Positions 7,322 through 14,987 of a stretch of 29,406 nucleotides of DNA are shown here, one piece after another (position 1 is the stretch's first letter; each line of letters opens with the position of its first letter). The notes under the pieces are model-generated. The model ran no database searches. It was not told where the DNA came from and was given only the letters and a program-made list of their open reading frames with translations. A program made the translations under genes and the position numbers. Location: contig JAWVZB010000031.1 in the NCBI GenBank assembly GCA_033722375.1, positions 1 to 29,406 of the forward strand, written 5' to 3'. The stretch comes from JAWVZB01 sp033722375 (GTDB lineage Bacteria > Actinomycetota > Nitriliruptoria > Nitriliruptorales > Nitriliruptoraceae).

Positions 7322-8815
7322 TCAGGAGCCCGCCACCCGCTGCTCGATCTCCTCGACCGAGAGCTCGCCGGTCGGTGGCTTCTGTGCCAGTTCGTGACGG
7401 ACGTCGACCGCGTCCGCGGACGCCTCGAGCTCCTCGAGGGCCGCCACCAGGTGCTCCGGGACGTCATCGAGGTCGGGCACGGCCTTGTAGTCGCCGGTGA
7501 AGCCGAAGTTCATCCATCCGTCGATCGAGGTGAGCCCCACCGCGTACGACTGGGTGGCCGCCAGAGGCGCGAACGGGAACGCACCGAGCAGTCGGGCCCC
7601 GAGGCAGTAGATCGGCATCTGCGGACCGGGGACGTTGGTCACGAGGAAGTTGAACAGTCGGCTCCTGGAGGCGGCGCGCGACGCCATGGCGTGGAGCGTC
7701 GGGGGGGCGAACTGCGCCAAGCCGATGAGGAAGCCGGCCCCGACGGCCTGGTGCTGCTCCTTGACGTCCTGCATGGCCTCGTGGCAGACGCGGAGCCGCT
7801 CTGCGGGGTCCATCTCGAACATCGGCAGGTCCACGAACACCGACACGATGCGGTTCCCGAGTGCGTGCCGATCCTCGGGTGCCCGCACGCTGACGGGCAC
7901 CATCGCCCGCAACCACAGGCCTTCGGTGTCGATCCCCCGCGCACGCAGGAGCCGGCCGGTGGCGTCGGCCACGACAGCGAGCACGACATCGTTGACCGTG
8001 GCGTCGAACGCGTTCTTGACGTCCTTGAAGCGCTCGAGGGCGAGCCGCTCGATCGCGAAACGGCGGTGGATCCCGGGCGGCTGGTTCAGCGGTGAGGGGG
8101 GCGCGGGGCGACGCAGACTCGAGGAGGCGAACGACACCAAGCCCTCCGCCGCTTCGATGGCGGCCTTGAGGGTGTCGCGAGGTGCCTGCGCGACCTCCAG
8201 AACGCGGTCGAGCAGGCTGCGCGGACTCGCGGCCAGATCCAGGACCCCCGACCAGGCGAGCTCGTAGCCGGAGGGAGCTGGAGCTGGCTCCCACGGTTCG
8301 GGATCGGGGATGGGGTCGGGCGGGTCCGGCGACACATCGAGCATGACGGTCGCGATGTCGATACCCGCGAGCCCGTCGATCATGGCGTGGTGGTTCTTCC
8401 CGAGCACGGCGAACCGGTTCTCGCTCATGCCTTCGATGACGTAGAGCTCCCACAGCGGCCGGTCACGGTCGAGCGGGCGCGACAGGATCCTCGCCGCGTA
8501 CTCCATGAGCTGCTCGGTCGTCCCGGGGCGGGGCAGGGCGGCGTGGCGGACGTGGTAGGAGAGGTCGAACTCGCGGTCGTCCACCCACGCGGGCGCCGAG
8601 AGGTTGAACGGCGCGAACGCGAGCTTCTGGCGGTAGCGGGGAACGAGGTGGAGGCGGGAGCGGACCAGCTCGAGGAACCGGGCGTAGTCGAACCCGTCCG
8701 CGTCCGCAGCATCGAAGACGAAGAGGCCACCGACGTGCATGTGCTGTGTCGGCGTCTCCATGTGCAGGAACGCTGCATCGACCGTGCTCAGGCGGTCGCC
8801 GTGTCCCTGTCCCAT
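7322..8815 (-). CDS. Wax ester synthase/diacylglycerol acyltransferase, 497 aa
   Basis: WS/DGAT family: transfers an acyl group from acyl-CoA to a long-chain alcohol or diacylglycerol, forming wax esters or triacylglycerol. The catalytic HHxxxDG motif is intact (H142, H143, D147, G148 in NHHAMIDG). The family motif PLDRDRPLWE lies upstream (about 114-123) and an ND motif (ATVNDVVLAVV) is in the second half; about 500 residues is typical. ATG 8815 is preceded by GGGGGAG at 5 nt. The in-frame extension to 9196 is Arg/Ser/Thr-rich and overlaps the divergent gene, so I reject it. A TAGCAT box at 8844-8839 (minus) is a candidate -10. Storage lipid fits the beta-oxidation genes at the right end. 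Confidence 0.95.
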   Translation of the reverse strand: MGQGHGDRLSTVDAAFLHMETPTQHMHVGGLFVFDAADADGFDYARFLELVRSRLHLVPRYRQKLAFAPFNLSAPAWVDDREFDLSYHVRHAALPRPGTTEQLMEYAARILSRPLDRDRPLWELYVIEGMSENRFAVLGKNHHAMIDGLAGIDIATVMLDVSPDPPDPIPDPEPWEPAPAPSGYELAWSGVLDLAASPRSLLDRVLEVAQAPRDTLKAAIEAAEGLVSFASSSLRRPAPPSPLNQPPGIHRRFAIERLALERFKDVKNAFDATVNDVVLAVVADATGRLLRARGIDTEGLWLRAMVPVSVRAPEDRHALGNRIVSVFVDLPMFEMDPAERLRVCHEAMQDVKEQHQAVGAGFLIGLAQFAPPTLHAMASRAASRSRLFNFLVTNVPGPQMPIYCLGARLLGAFPFAPLAATQSYAVGLTSIDGWMNFGFTGDYKAVPDLDDVPEHLVAALEELEASADAVDVRHELAQKPPTGELSVEEIEQRVAGS

Positions 8816-8838
8816 ACGTCTCCCCCGGGTCCGCCGGC

Positions 8839-8907
8839 ATGCTAGGGCCTCGCCTGGCACGCGGGGGCCGTCGAATGGTCGCTGCCCGACCGTGCGGGCC
8901 CTACGAT
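8839..8907. promoter_or_regulatory. Divergent -10 boxes
   Basis: TAGCAT at 8844-8839 points left toward the wax-ester synthase gene (leader about 17 nt). TACGAT at 8902-8907 points right toward the small membrane protein (leader about 14 nt). A short inverted repeat, GCCCG and CGGGC, lies between them (8884-8899). No good -35 box is visible for either. Confidence 0.4.
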
Positions 8908-8927
8908 GCGCCGGTCGGGAGGTGGCC

Positions 8928-9359
8928 GTGGAGTTCCTGGATCCGGTCCGCGAGTGGTTGGGTGGCGGGTCGCTGACGCTGTGGACGGTGATCGCCGGCC
9001 TCGTCGTCGTCTGGCTCGCCTTCAAGGTCGTGTCGCTCGGACTGAAGATCCTGGCGCTCGTGGTCGCCGTGGCGCTGTTCGTCAGCATCGCACCGTGGTC
9101 GGGCGAGGACGTCGACACAGACGCCGCCCGGTGCGCCGCTGCGGAGGTGGAGGAGACTGCTGAAGGGTGGCGTTCCGCCGTGACGAAGCGGATCACCGTC
9201 GAGCAGGTCTCCGAGGACGCGCGGTGTCAGGGGGATGACGTCGGGCTCGAACAGGGCACCGCCGTGGTCAAGCTGCGGACCTTCTACGACCTGCCGTTCC
9301 AGACCTGGGACGTGGACAGCGAGGGCGCAGCCCCACGCTTCGACACCCCCGACCTCTGA
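8928..9359 (+). CDS. Small membrane protein, 143 aa, unknown function
   Basis: Family not recognised. After a short amphipathic start (FLDPVREWL), hydrophobic residues 17-56 are long enough for two membrane passes or one helix plus a re-entrant part. The remaining ~85 residues are acidic and soluble, with two cysteines (about 69 and 107) that could form a disulfide if the tail is outside the cell. GTG 8928 is chosen because GGGAGG lies 5 nt upstream; GTG 8922 lacks a site. It is monocistronic and converges on the cyclase gene. The conserved context is unknown. Confidence 0.7.
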   Translation: MEFLDPVREWLGGGSLTLWTVIAGLVVVWLAFKVVSLGLKILALVVAVALFVSIAPWSGEDVDTDAARCAAAEVEETAEGWRSAVTKRITVEQVSEDARCQGDDVGLEQGTAVVKLRTFYDLPFQTWDVDSEGAAPRFDTPDL

Positions 9360-9364
9360 GCGTC

Positions 9365-9406
9365 GACCGCTCGCCGCCGACCTCTCGAGCCTCCGGCGTG
9401 GCGGTC
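9365..9406. terminator. Weak hairpin between convergent genes
   Basis: GACCGC (9365-9370) pairs with GCGGTC (9401-9406), and the pairing extends imperfectly inward. It lies in the 61-bp gap between two convergent genes. No T-run follows, so this is only a possible bidirectional terminator. Confidence 0.25.
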
Positions 9407-9420
9407 CCGGAAGACGGGGG

Positions 9421-10587
9421 TCAGTCGTCGTCCGGTTCCCGCCACTGCACCGCGAGCGGACGCTTGAGCCCGATCCCCCGGATGCGGGTGGGGCGGATGC
9501 GTTTGGTCCGGAGCGGCTCCGAGAGGTCCTCGACCAGGTCTTCCGCTGCCAGCAGCGTCCAGGGACGGGCGAGATCGGTGAGGCGTGCAGCGAGGTTCAC
9601 GGTGGCACCGAAGTAGTCGCCTTCACGGACCAGCGTCGCCCCGTGGGCCAGCCCCCCGCGGAGCGGGGCGTCCTCGAGGCTGTCGTGCGGTTCGACGAGC
9701 CGCAGCATGGTCTCGGCCAGCGTCTGCGGGTCCGTCGCCACGAGCATCGCTGCGTCCCCGAGGTACTTGACGATGGCAACCCGGTCGTGACCGCCGACTT
9801 CGTCGACGACCCGCCGCTCGAACGCCTCGAGGACCTGGTCGAGGCCCTCGGGGTCGACCTGGGCCGACAGTGACGTGAACCCGACGAGGTCCACGAAGCC
9901 AACGGAGACCTCGAGTTCCTGCCCCTCGCTCATCGCCAGCATCGTGGACAGCTCGGAGTCGAGAACCCGCAGCAGCTGCCGGTGGTACTCGTGCACCAGG
10001 AGCTCGCGCGACAGCGGGTCCACCGCACGCGCCGTCTCCGCCAGCGCCAGCGACACGGTCAGGTCGTCGGCACCTGCCTCCCGCATCGGCAGCATGATCT
10101 CGTCGCGGATGAGCTCGAGGTCGGCTCGGGCGATCGACGCCAGCGCGGATCCGCGGACGCGGGCGGCGCGCACGATCGCTTCGACGGGCATGTGCTCGAG
10201 GAGCTCTGCGAGACGCTTCCCGTACTCCAGATCACCTTCCGTGGCCTCGTCGGGGACGGGCAACCCGGCCGCGACCATCACGCGGCGGGCGACCGCCGGA
10301 TCGAGACCGGCACGCTGGCAGACCTCCTCGAAGGAGTACTTCGCGGGCTCTCCCAACACCTCGCTGGCCAAGGCGAGCGGCACGCGCCGCTCGGCGACCG
10401 CGGCACGTGCATCGGACTCGTCGAGCCCCAGGTCGACCAGCGCCTTGACCGTGTCCTCGACCTTCTCGTCATCGCGGTCTGGTGCCCCCTTGGCGATGCG
10501 GTCTGCCACGAACGTCGGGATCTCGCCGGTCAGTTCCTCGGCGCGGGGCCGCCTCGGGCCCTCCCCCGGATCGCTGCGGTCGGTCAC
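9421..10587 (-). CDS. Class III adenylyl cyclase with N-terminal regulatory domain
   Basis: 388 aa. The C-terminal class III catalytic domain (about 222-388) carries metal-binding D233 (GFVDLVGFTSL) and D278 (KYLGDAAM), substrate-pocket K274, and N331 and R335 in the transition-state segment (GATVNLAARL). Lys274 and the Thr in GATVN favour ATP over GTP, but this is inference. The preceding ~190 residues are predicted helical and resemble the regulatory domain of mycobacterial Rv1264, a pH-responsive autoinhibitory module. No membrane segments. The GTG 10587 start has GGAG 6 nt upstream. It lies 52 bp after the F420 oxidoreductase gene, the last gene of the minus-strand run. cAMP effectors are not in the window. 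Confidence 0.92.
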   Translation of the reverse strand: MTDRSDPGEGPRRPRAEELTGEIPTFVADRIAKGAPDRDDEKVEDTVKALVDLGLDESDARAAVAERRVPLALASEVLGEPAKYSFEEVCQRAGLDPAVARRVMVAAGLPVPDEATEGDLEYGKRLAELLEHMPVEAIVRAARVRGSALASIARADLELIRDEIMLPMREAGADDLTVSLALAETARAVDPLSRELLVHEYHRQLLRVLDSELSTMLAMSEGQELEVSVGFVDLVGFTSLSAQVDPEGLDQVLEAFERRVVDEVGGHDRVAIVKYLGDAAMLVATDPQTLAETMLRLVEPHDSLEDAPLRGGLAHGATLVREGDYFGATVNLAARLTDLARPWTLLAAEDLVEDLSEPLRTKRIRPTRIRGIGLKRPLAVQWREPDDD

Positions 10588-10639
10588 GGGCACTCCGTCG
10601 GGAAGTTGGGCCAGCCAGGCTAACCGTCGCCGGACGCCC

Positions 10640-11524
10640 TCAGAGCTTGGCGGCCACCGCCCCGAGACGTTCCACCGCTTCCGGAGTCTGGGGGTCGACG
10701 AGGACCTGTACGAGGTCGGCGCCAGCGTCCGCAAGCTGCGAGAGCACCACCCCGATCTCGCCCTCGCCCCTCGGGACGGGGAAGTCGTCGGGTAGATCGA
10801 TCGGGAGGCCGATCGCGCCGTCGAGCTGAACGTAGATCTCGGCCGACCGCCAGAGGTCTGCTGGGTCGCGTCCGTGGGCCTCGCACGCTTCATCGACCTG
10901 TTCGCTGAGGTCTCGGAACCCCGCGACCGCGTTCCGGAAGCTCCCCCAGTGCGCGTTCCAGCCCTCCACATGCGGCAGCGCGATGCCGAGCATCCGCGGT
11001 CCGGTCGAGCCCAGCATCCACTCGACGGGTTCTTCTGGCGGTGTGGACAGCCAGGTGTCCTCGAGCTGCCAGTACTCGCCCTGGTAGTCGAAGCGCTCGC
11101 CACCGAGCAGGCGGCGAACGATCTCGAAGGCCTCCTCGAAGCGGCTCACCGGATGGTCGATCGGGAGCCCGGCCTTCGGGTACTCGGCCGGCAGGGACCC
11201 GGCACCGATCCCGCAGACGAGGCGTCCCCCACTGATCTCCTGGACGGCAGCGACCCGGCGTGCGAACAAGAGTGGGCTCGAGAAGTTCAGCGACGCCACG
11301 ATGGGACCGAGCCGCAGTCGCTCGGTCGCCGCCGCCAGGGCGGCCAGAACCGACCACACGTCCCACGGGTCGCCACCATCGGGCGGGCCGAAGTGGTGGT
11401 CCTCCGACCAGAGCGAGTCCAGGCCGGACACCTCCGCCGCGAGCGCCATGTCGCGGATGCCGCTCCACCGCAGCTCCGTCAACGGGGCGTTCACCTTCAC
11501 CCCAACGGACGCCGGCTCGCTCAC
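10640..11524 (-). CDS. LLM-class F420-dependent oxidoreductase, 294 aa
   Basis: Luciferase-like TIM-barrel oxidoreductase; relatives reduce or oxidise substrates with coenzyme F420 or FMN in the cytoplasm. Family features visible: an N-terminal strand ending GVKVN, the segment SLWSEDHHFG that lines the flavin pocket, TERLRLGPIV, and FSSPLLFARRVAAVQEISGGRLVCGIGAGS, which is typical of actinobacterial F420 members. Length is normal. The GTG start at 11524 has AGGAG 7 nt upstream. Neighbours are an SDR 61 bp upstream and the cyclase 52 bp downstream. The substrate cannot be read from sequence. If the host makes F420, its precursor could also serve as photolyase antenna. Confidence 0.9.
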   Translation of the reverse strand: MSEPASVGVKVNAPLTELRWSGIRDMALAAEVSGLDSLWSEDHHFGPPDGGDPWDVWSVLAALAAATERLRLGPIVASLNFSSPLLFARRVAAVQEISGGRLVCGIGAGSLPAEYPKAGLPIDHPVSRFEEAFEIVRRLLGGERFDYQGEYWQLEDTWLSTPPEEPVEWMLGSTGPRMLGIALPHVEGWNAHWGSFRNAVAGFRDLSEQVDEACEAHGRDPADLWRSAEIYVQLDGAIGLPIDLPDDFPVPRGEGEIGVVLSQLADAGADLVQVLVDPQTPEAVERLGAVAAKL

Positions 11525-11585
11525 TGGCGTGCTCCTGTCATCACCGAACGTTCATCCTCGGGGCCGGCGTACCAGACGTCAAGGA

Positions 11586-12356
11586 TCAGCGGGCCGGCAT
11601 CCGCAGCGCCCCGTCGAGCCGGATCACCTCACCGTTGAGGTAGGGGTGCTCGACGATCTGGCGTGCGAGCAGGGCGAACTCCTCCGGCTGCCCCAGACGG
11701 TGAGGATGGGGGATGTCGGCGGCGAGCTTGTCGCGCAGCTCCTCGGACAGGCCACCGAGCATCGGGGTGTCGAAGGTCCCGGGCGCGATCGTCACCACGC
11801 GGATCCGGTGCTGGGCGAGGTCGCGGGCTGCCGTCAACGTCAGCCCGACCACACCGGCCTTCGACGCGGCGTAGGCGGCTTGGCCGACCTGTCCGTCGAA
11901 CGCGGCGATCGAGGCGGTGTTGACGATCACGCCCCGCTCGTCGTCGTCGGCGGTGTCGTCCTGATCGATCATCTGGGCCGCGGCGAGGCGCAACACGTTG
12001 AAGGTGCCGACGAGGTTGACGTCGACCACCTTGCGGAAGAGGTCGAGGTCGTGCGGGCCGTCCTTGCCGACCACCCGCGCGGCCCAGCCCACCCCCGCGC
12101 AGCTGATCGCGGCATGCACGCCCCCGAACCGGTCGACCGCCGCCTCGATCGCCGCACCGACCGCGTCCTCGTCGGTCACGTCGGTCGCGACGAAGTGGGC
12201 GTTGTCGCCGATCTCGTCGGCCTCCTTCTCGCCGTCGGAGTCCGGCAGGTCGAGCAGGACGACGTTCGCGCCCGCCTCGGACAGCGCCCGGGCGGTCGCG
12301 TTGCCGAGCCCGGATGCCCCACCGGTCACGATGGCTGTCCGTTCCTGCAGTTCCAC
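11586..12356 (-). CDS. Short-chain dehydrogenase, 3-hydroxyacyl-CoA type, 256 aa
   Basis: Classical SDR: TGGASGLG (11-18) binds the nucleotide, N114 and S149 precede the catalytic Y162 and K166 (YAASK). D36 after the second strand (LLDLP) favours NAD over NADP. The central insertion, the NTASIAAFDGQVGQAAYAASK block and the PGTFDTPML segment match the type 2 3-hydroxyacyl-CoA dehydrogenase group (HSD17B10-like), which acts on short and branched acyl-CoAs. The GTG 12356 start is preceded by GAGGA. It lies 41 bp after the receiver gene in the same direction, so it may be co-transcribed with the photolyase-kinase cassette. A different SDR substrate remains possible. Confidence 0.88.
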   Translation of the reverse strand: MELQERTAIVTGGASGLGNATARALSEAGANVVLLDLPDSDGEKEADEIGDNAHFVATDVTDEDAVGAAIEAAVDRFGGVHAAISCAGVGWAARVVGKDGPHDLDLFRKVVDVNLVGTFNVLRLAAAQMIDQDDTADDDERGVIVNTASIAAFDGQVGQAAYAASKAGVVGLTLTAARDLAQHRIRVVTIAPGTFDTPMLGGLSEELRDKLAADIPHPHRLGQPEEFALLARQIVEHPYLNGEVIRLDGALRMPAR

Positions 12357-12397
12357 GGCTCGATCCTCGTCGTCGCTGAGCAGGGTCGAGCGCGAAC

Positions 12398-12796
12398 CTA
12401 CTGGCCCGGGGAGCTGCCATTGCGGCCGACCGAGCGCAGGAGCGCCCGAACGAGCTCGGACTGGTCACCGCTCTTGAGCACGAGCTCCACGCCGAGGAGC
12501 TCGGTCTGCCGACGGGCGTAATCGCCCGCGACCGCGGTGTACGCCACGATCCCGACATCGGGGTGATCCCCCTTGATGTGCTCGATGGCCTCGAAGCCGT
12601 TCATCCTCGGCATCAACAGATCCATCGCGACGGCGTCGGGTGGGTCCTGCTTGACCGCTTCGATCGCCTCGACCCCGTCACCGGCGACGCCGACGACCTC
12701 GAGCTCCGGGGCGAGGTTCAGCTGCACCCGCAGGAGCATCCGGAAGTCGACGTCGTCGTCGACGACGAGCACTCGCACCGAGCCATCGCTGCTCAT
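12398..12796 (-). CDS. Single-domain response regulator, 132 aa
   Basis: A receiver domain with no output domain. D13-D14-D15 form the acidic pocket, D59 (AMDLLMPRMNG) is the phospho-acceptor, T87 and K108 complete the switch. K108 is followed by Ser, not Pro. The ATG 12796 start overlaps the stop of the upstream kinase in an ATGA junction, so it is almost certainly that kinase's partner or is co-produced with it. With no DNA-binding domain it must act through protein contact, for example on an enzyme, another kinase or a downstream phosphotransfer protein. The two preceding genes, kinase and photolyase, are joined by the same kind of overlap. Confidence 0.9.
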   Translation of the reverse strand: MSSDGSVRVLVVDDDVDFRMLLRVQLNLAPELEVVGVAGDGVEAIEAVKQDPPDAVAMDLLMPRMNGFEAIEHIKGDHPDVGIVAYTAVAGDYARRQTELLGVELVLKSGDQSELVRALLRSVGRNGSSPGQ

Positions 12797-13548
12797 GCCC
12801 GGTCCAGTGTGAGGACGGCCTCGGCGCCGCCACCCTCCCGGTGGCGGAGATCCAAGCTGCCTCCGGCGTGCTCGGCGATCCGACGAGCCACCGGCAGTCC
12901 CACTCCGAGGCCGACCGCCTTGCGGATCACCGCGTGCTCGCCCCGGTAGAAGGGTTCGAATGCGAGCCGGATGTCCTCCTCCGGGAGCTCGGGGCCCGGT
13001 GCCCCCACCACGATGCGGACCTGCCCATCCGCCCCTCGGACCGTGACCTCGACCGGACCGTCGCCGTACTGCTCGGCGTTGTCGATCAGGTGGTTGAGGA
13101 CCCAGCGGAGGGCATCTTTCGCGACGAGCGCCTGGGTCCCGTCGTCGTCGACCTCGGCGTCCTCGGGGGCGAGCTGCGCCGCGACCGGCCCGACCGAGAG
13201 CGGCTCCGGCTTGCCCACGGGGAGCCGGGTGTCGATCTCGGCAGCGACCAGCACGTCATCGAGGAGCTTCTCGACCCGACGGGCGGCACGGAGCAGTTCG
13301 CGCGCGTACTCGTCTCGACGGTCCTGGTCCTCCTCGACCACCAGCACCTCGGCTCGCCCCCGCAGGGTCGCCATCGGCGTGCGGAGGGCGTGACCGACCA
13401 CGTTGACGATCCGACGCCGGAGCAGATCGACGTCGGCACGAGCGCGCTCGATGTCCTCGGGCAGGGGGTTGGCGCCAGACAGAGTGGCTCCTCGGTCGGC
13501 GAGGCACTGTACCCCCCGATCTCCGGCGTTCTGATGGTCTCCGGTCAC
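12793..13548 (-). CDS. Sensor-less, degenerate histidine kinase, 251 aa
   Basis: Short cytoplasmic histidine-kinase core. HisKA is at about 35-105 with H53 (VGHALRTPM) and the ATPase domain at about 145-250 with N157 (NHLIDNAEQY) and G2 box GLGVGL (213-218). Two signature positions are changed: the residue after His is Ala instead of Glu/Asp, and the G1 box reads GAPGP (182-186) where DxGxG is expected, losing the adenine-contacting Asp. Only about 35 residues precede HisKA, so no sensor domain exists in the protein. I start at GTG 13548, which overlaps the photolyase stop by 4 nt; no clear Shine-Dalgarno precedes it, so translation may depend on the photolyase message. It could be a weak kinase, a phosphatase or a scaffold. 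Confidence 0.82.
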   Translation of the reverse strand: MTGDHQNAGDRGVQCLADRGATLSGANPLPEDIERARADVDLLRRRIVNVVGHALRTPMATLRGRAEVLVVEEDQDRRDEYARELLRAARRVEKLLDDVLVAAEIDTRLPVGKPEPLSVGPVAAQLAPEDAEVDDDGTQALVAKDALRWVLNHLIDNAEQYGDGPVEVTVRGADGQVRIVVGAPGPELPEEDIRLAFEPFYRGEHAVIRKAVGLGVGLPVARRIAEHAGGSLDLRHREGGGAEAVLTLDRA

Positions 13549-14900
13549 GACCGCCACGCCAGGAAGCGTTGCCGAGCGGCGTCGTGCGCGACGACCGGAG
13601 GCGGGTAGCCGTTGGCCTGCCGCTCGGCACGGGGACGCTCCCAGGGTCGGTGGATGGCGCCGGCGTCCAGGGACCGCAGTTCGGGCACGTAGCGCCGGAC
13701 GTACGCGCCCTCGGAGTCGTAACGCTCGGCCTGCCGCGTGGGGTTCAGCATCCGGTTCGGGCGGGTGTCGGTGCCGGTGCCGGCGACCCACTGCCAGTTG
13801 GCGGAGTTGTTGGCGACGTCCCCGTCGACGAGCCAGTGGAGGAAGTGCTCGGCACCGCGCCGCCAGTCGACGAGGAGGTGCTTGGTCAGGAACGACGCCG
13901 CGATCATGCGAGCGCGGTTGTGGATCCACCCTTCCTCGCGGAGCTGTCGCATGGCGGCGTCCACGACCGGGTAGCCGGTGCGACCGTCCTTCCACGCGGT
14001 CAGCGCCTCTTGGTCGTCACGCCACTCGTCGCCCCGCGGCCGGTAGTCGAGCGCGGAGATCCGCGGGTGTGACCACGTCGTCTGGTGGTGGAAGTCACGC
14101 CACGCGAGCTGCCGCGCGAACGGCTCGTGGCCCCTGCGACGGAGGTCGAGGCGGCCGAGGATCTCGCGGGGAGACAGGCAGCCGAAGTGGAGGTGGGGCG
14201 ACAGCATGGAGGTGCCATCGACGGCGAGGCGGTCACGCGTCTCCCCGTAGTCCTCGATCCCCTCCTGGAGCCAGTCGTCGAGCCGCTGGCGCCCCGCCGT
14301 CTCGCCCCCGACGGGGAGCCGCGGCGACACCGCTCCCCCGACGAAGTCGTCCGTACCCGGCAGCCGCCCCGTGGCCAGCCCGGCTGGTAGCCGGACCGTC
14401 GTGGGCGGGGCGAGGCCCGCCCGGAGGGGATGGTCGCGCCAGGCGCGGTAGTAGGGCGTGAAGACCTGGTAGACGTCCCCACCTCCCGAGGGTGCCAGCT
14501 CCCCCGGCGGGACCACCGTCACCCCCGGATGCTCGTGGAAGCCGATCCCGAGCTCGTCGGCGAGCCCGGCGAGCTGCGACGACCGGCGCTGGGCGTAGAT
14601 CCCGATGTCCTCGGACACACGTAGTGAGCTCGCCCCGACCTCGCGACAGACGGCAGCGACCTCGTCCAGCACCCGACCCCGACGCACCACGAGGGAGCCG
14701 CCCCGCTCCACCAGTGCTCCGCGCAGGTCCCGCAACGCCGCCAGCAGAAACGCGCGGCGGTTCGGGCTCGCGTGCATGGCGAGGATGTCGTCGTCGAGCA
14801 CGAACAGCGGCACGACCTCGTCGGCTGACTCGACCGCAGCGGTGAGCGCCGGGTGGTCGTGGACGCGGAGGTCTCGGGTGAACAGCAGCACGGCGGTCAC
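13545..14900 (-). CDS. Class I CPD-type DNA photolyase, 451 aa
   Basis: FAD enzyme that uses blue/near-UV light to split cyclobutane pyrimidine dimers. N-terminal alpha/beta antenna domain (LLFTRDLRVHDHPAL), then the helical FAD domain. Residues matching the E. coli enzyme: Trp triad in TAWKDGRTGYP, VDWRRG and NSANWQW; the FAD-N5 asparagine four residues before the last triad Trp (VANN); and TGYPVVDAAMRQL and EGWIHNRARM blocks. All point to a working photolyase more than a pure cryptochrome. The GTG 14900 start has GGGGGAG about 8 nt upstream; that site lies partly in a 14-bp hairpin. It overlaps the kinase gene by 4 nt, making it first gene of a light-enzyme/two-component operon, and is divergent from lhr. 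Confidence 0.95.
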   Translation of the reverse strand: MTAVLLFTRDLRVHDHPALTAAVESADEVVPLFVLDDDILAMHASPNRRAFLLAALRDLRGALVERGGSLVVRRGRVLDEVAAVCREVGASSLRVSEDIGIYAQRRSSQLAGLADELGIGFHEHPGVTVVPPGELAPSGGGDVYQVFTPYYRAWRDHPLRAGLAPPTTVRLPAGLATGRLPGTDDFVGGAVSPRLPVGGETAGRQRLDDWLQEGIEDYGETRDRLAVDGTSMLSPHLHFGCLSPREILGRLDLRRRGHEPFARQLAWRDFHHQTTWSHPRISALDYRPRGDEWRDDQEALTAWKDGRTGYPVVDAAMRQLREEGWIHNRARMIAASFLTKHLLVDWRRGAEHFLHWLVDGDVANNSANWQWVAGTGTDTRPNRMLNPTRQAERYDSEGAYVRRYVPELRSLDAGAIHRPWERPRAERQANGYPPPVVAHDAARQRFLAWRS

Positions 14901-14910
14901 GGGTCATCTC

Positions 14911-14924
14911 CCCCTCGTGAGGGG
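14911..14924 (-). promoter_or_regulatory. Hairpin over the photolyase ribosome site
   Basis: CCCCTC and GAGGGG (GT between them on the plus strand) form a 6-bp stem. In the minus-strand message the GAGGGG arm is the start of the photolyase Shine-Dalgarno sequence. Pairing would limit ribosome access; as DNA it could be a small operator. Confidence 0.4.
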
Positions 14925-14972
14925 TACGCAGCGAGCCCGCGTGCGGATGGGTCGGAGCAGGCCACCGCGGGA

Positions 14973-14987
14973 TACGGTCATCGCGTG
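14973..14987 (+). promoter_or_regulatory. Leaderless promoter of lhr
   Basis: The -10 hexamer TACGGT (14973-14978) is followed by 6 bases and then the GTG start (14985). Transcription 7 nt after the hexamer would begin at the start codon itself, giving a leaderless message. No Shine-Dalgarno precedes the GTG, which supports this. Confidence 0.6.

Noticed and set aside
8816..9196. N-terminal extension of the wax-ester synthase
   Set aside because: It runs through the divergent promoter into the membrane protein gene, and the family's conserved start lies just after ATG 8815.
10588..11103. N-terminal extension of the cyclase frame
   Set aside because: Overlaps the F420 oxidoreductase gene out of frame; GTG 10587 has a proper ribosome site.
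13545..14900. Photolyase as a pure signalling cryptochrome
   Set aside because: The FAD-N5 asparagine, Trp triad and dimer-binding blocks of class I photolyases are all kept, so DNA repair remains the primary call; signalling is only an added hypothesis.
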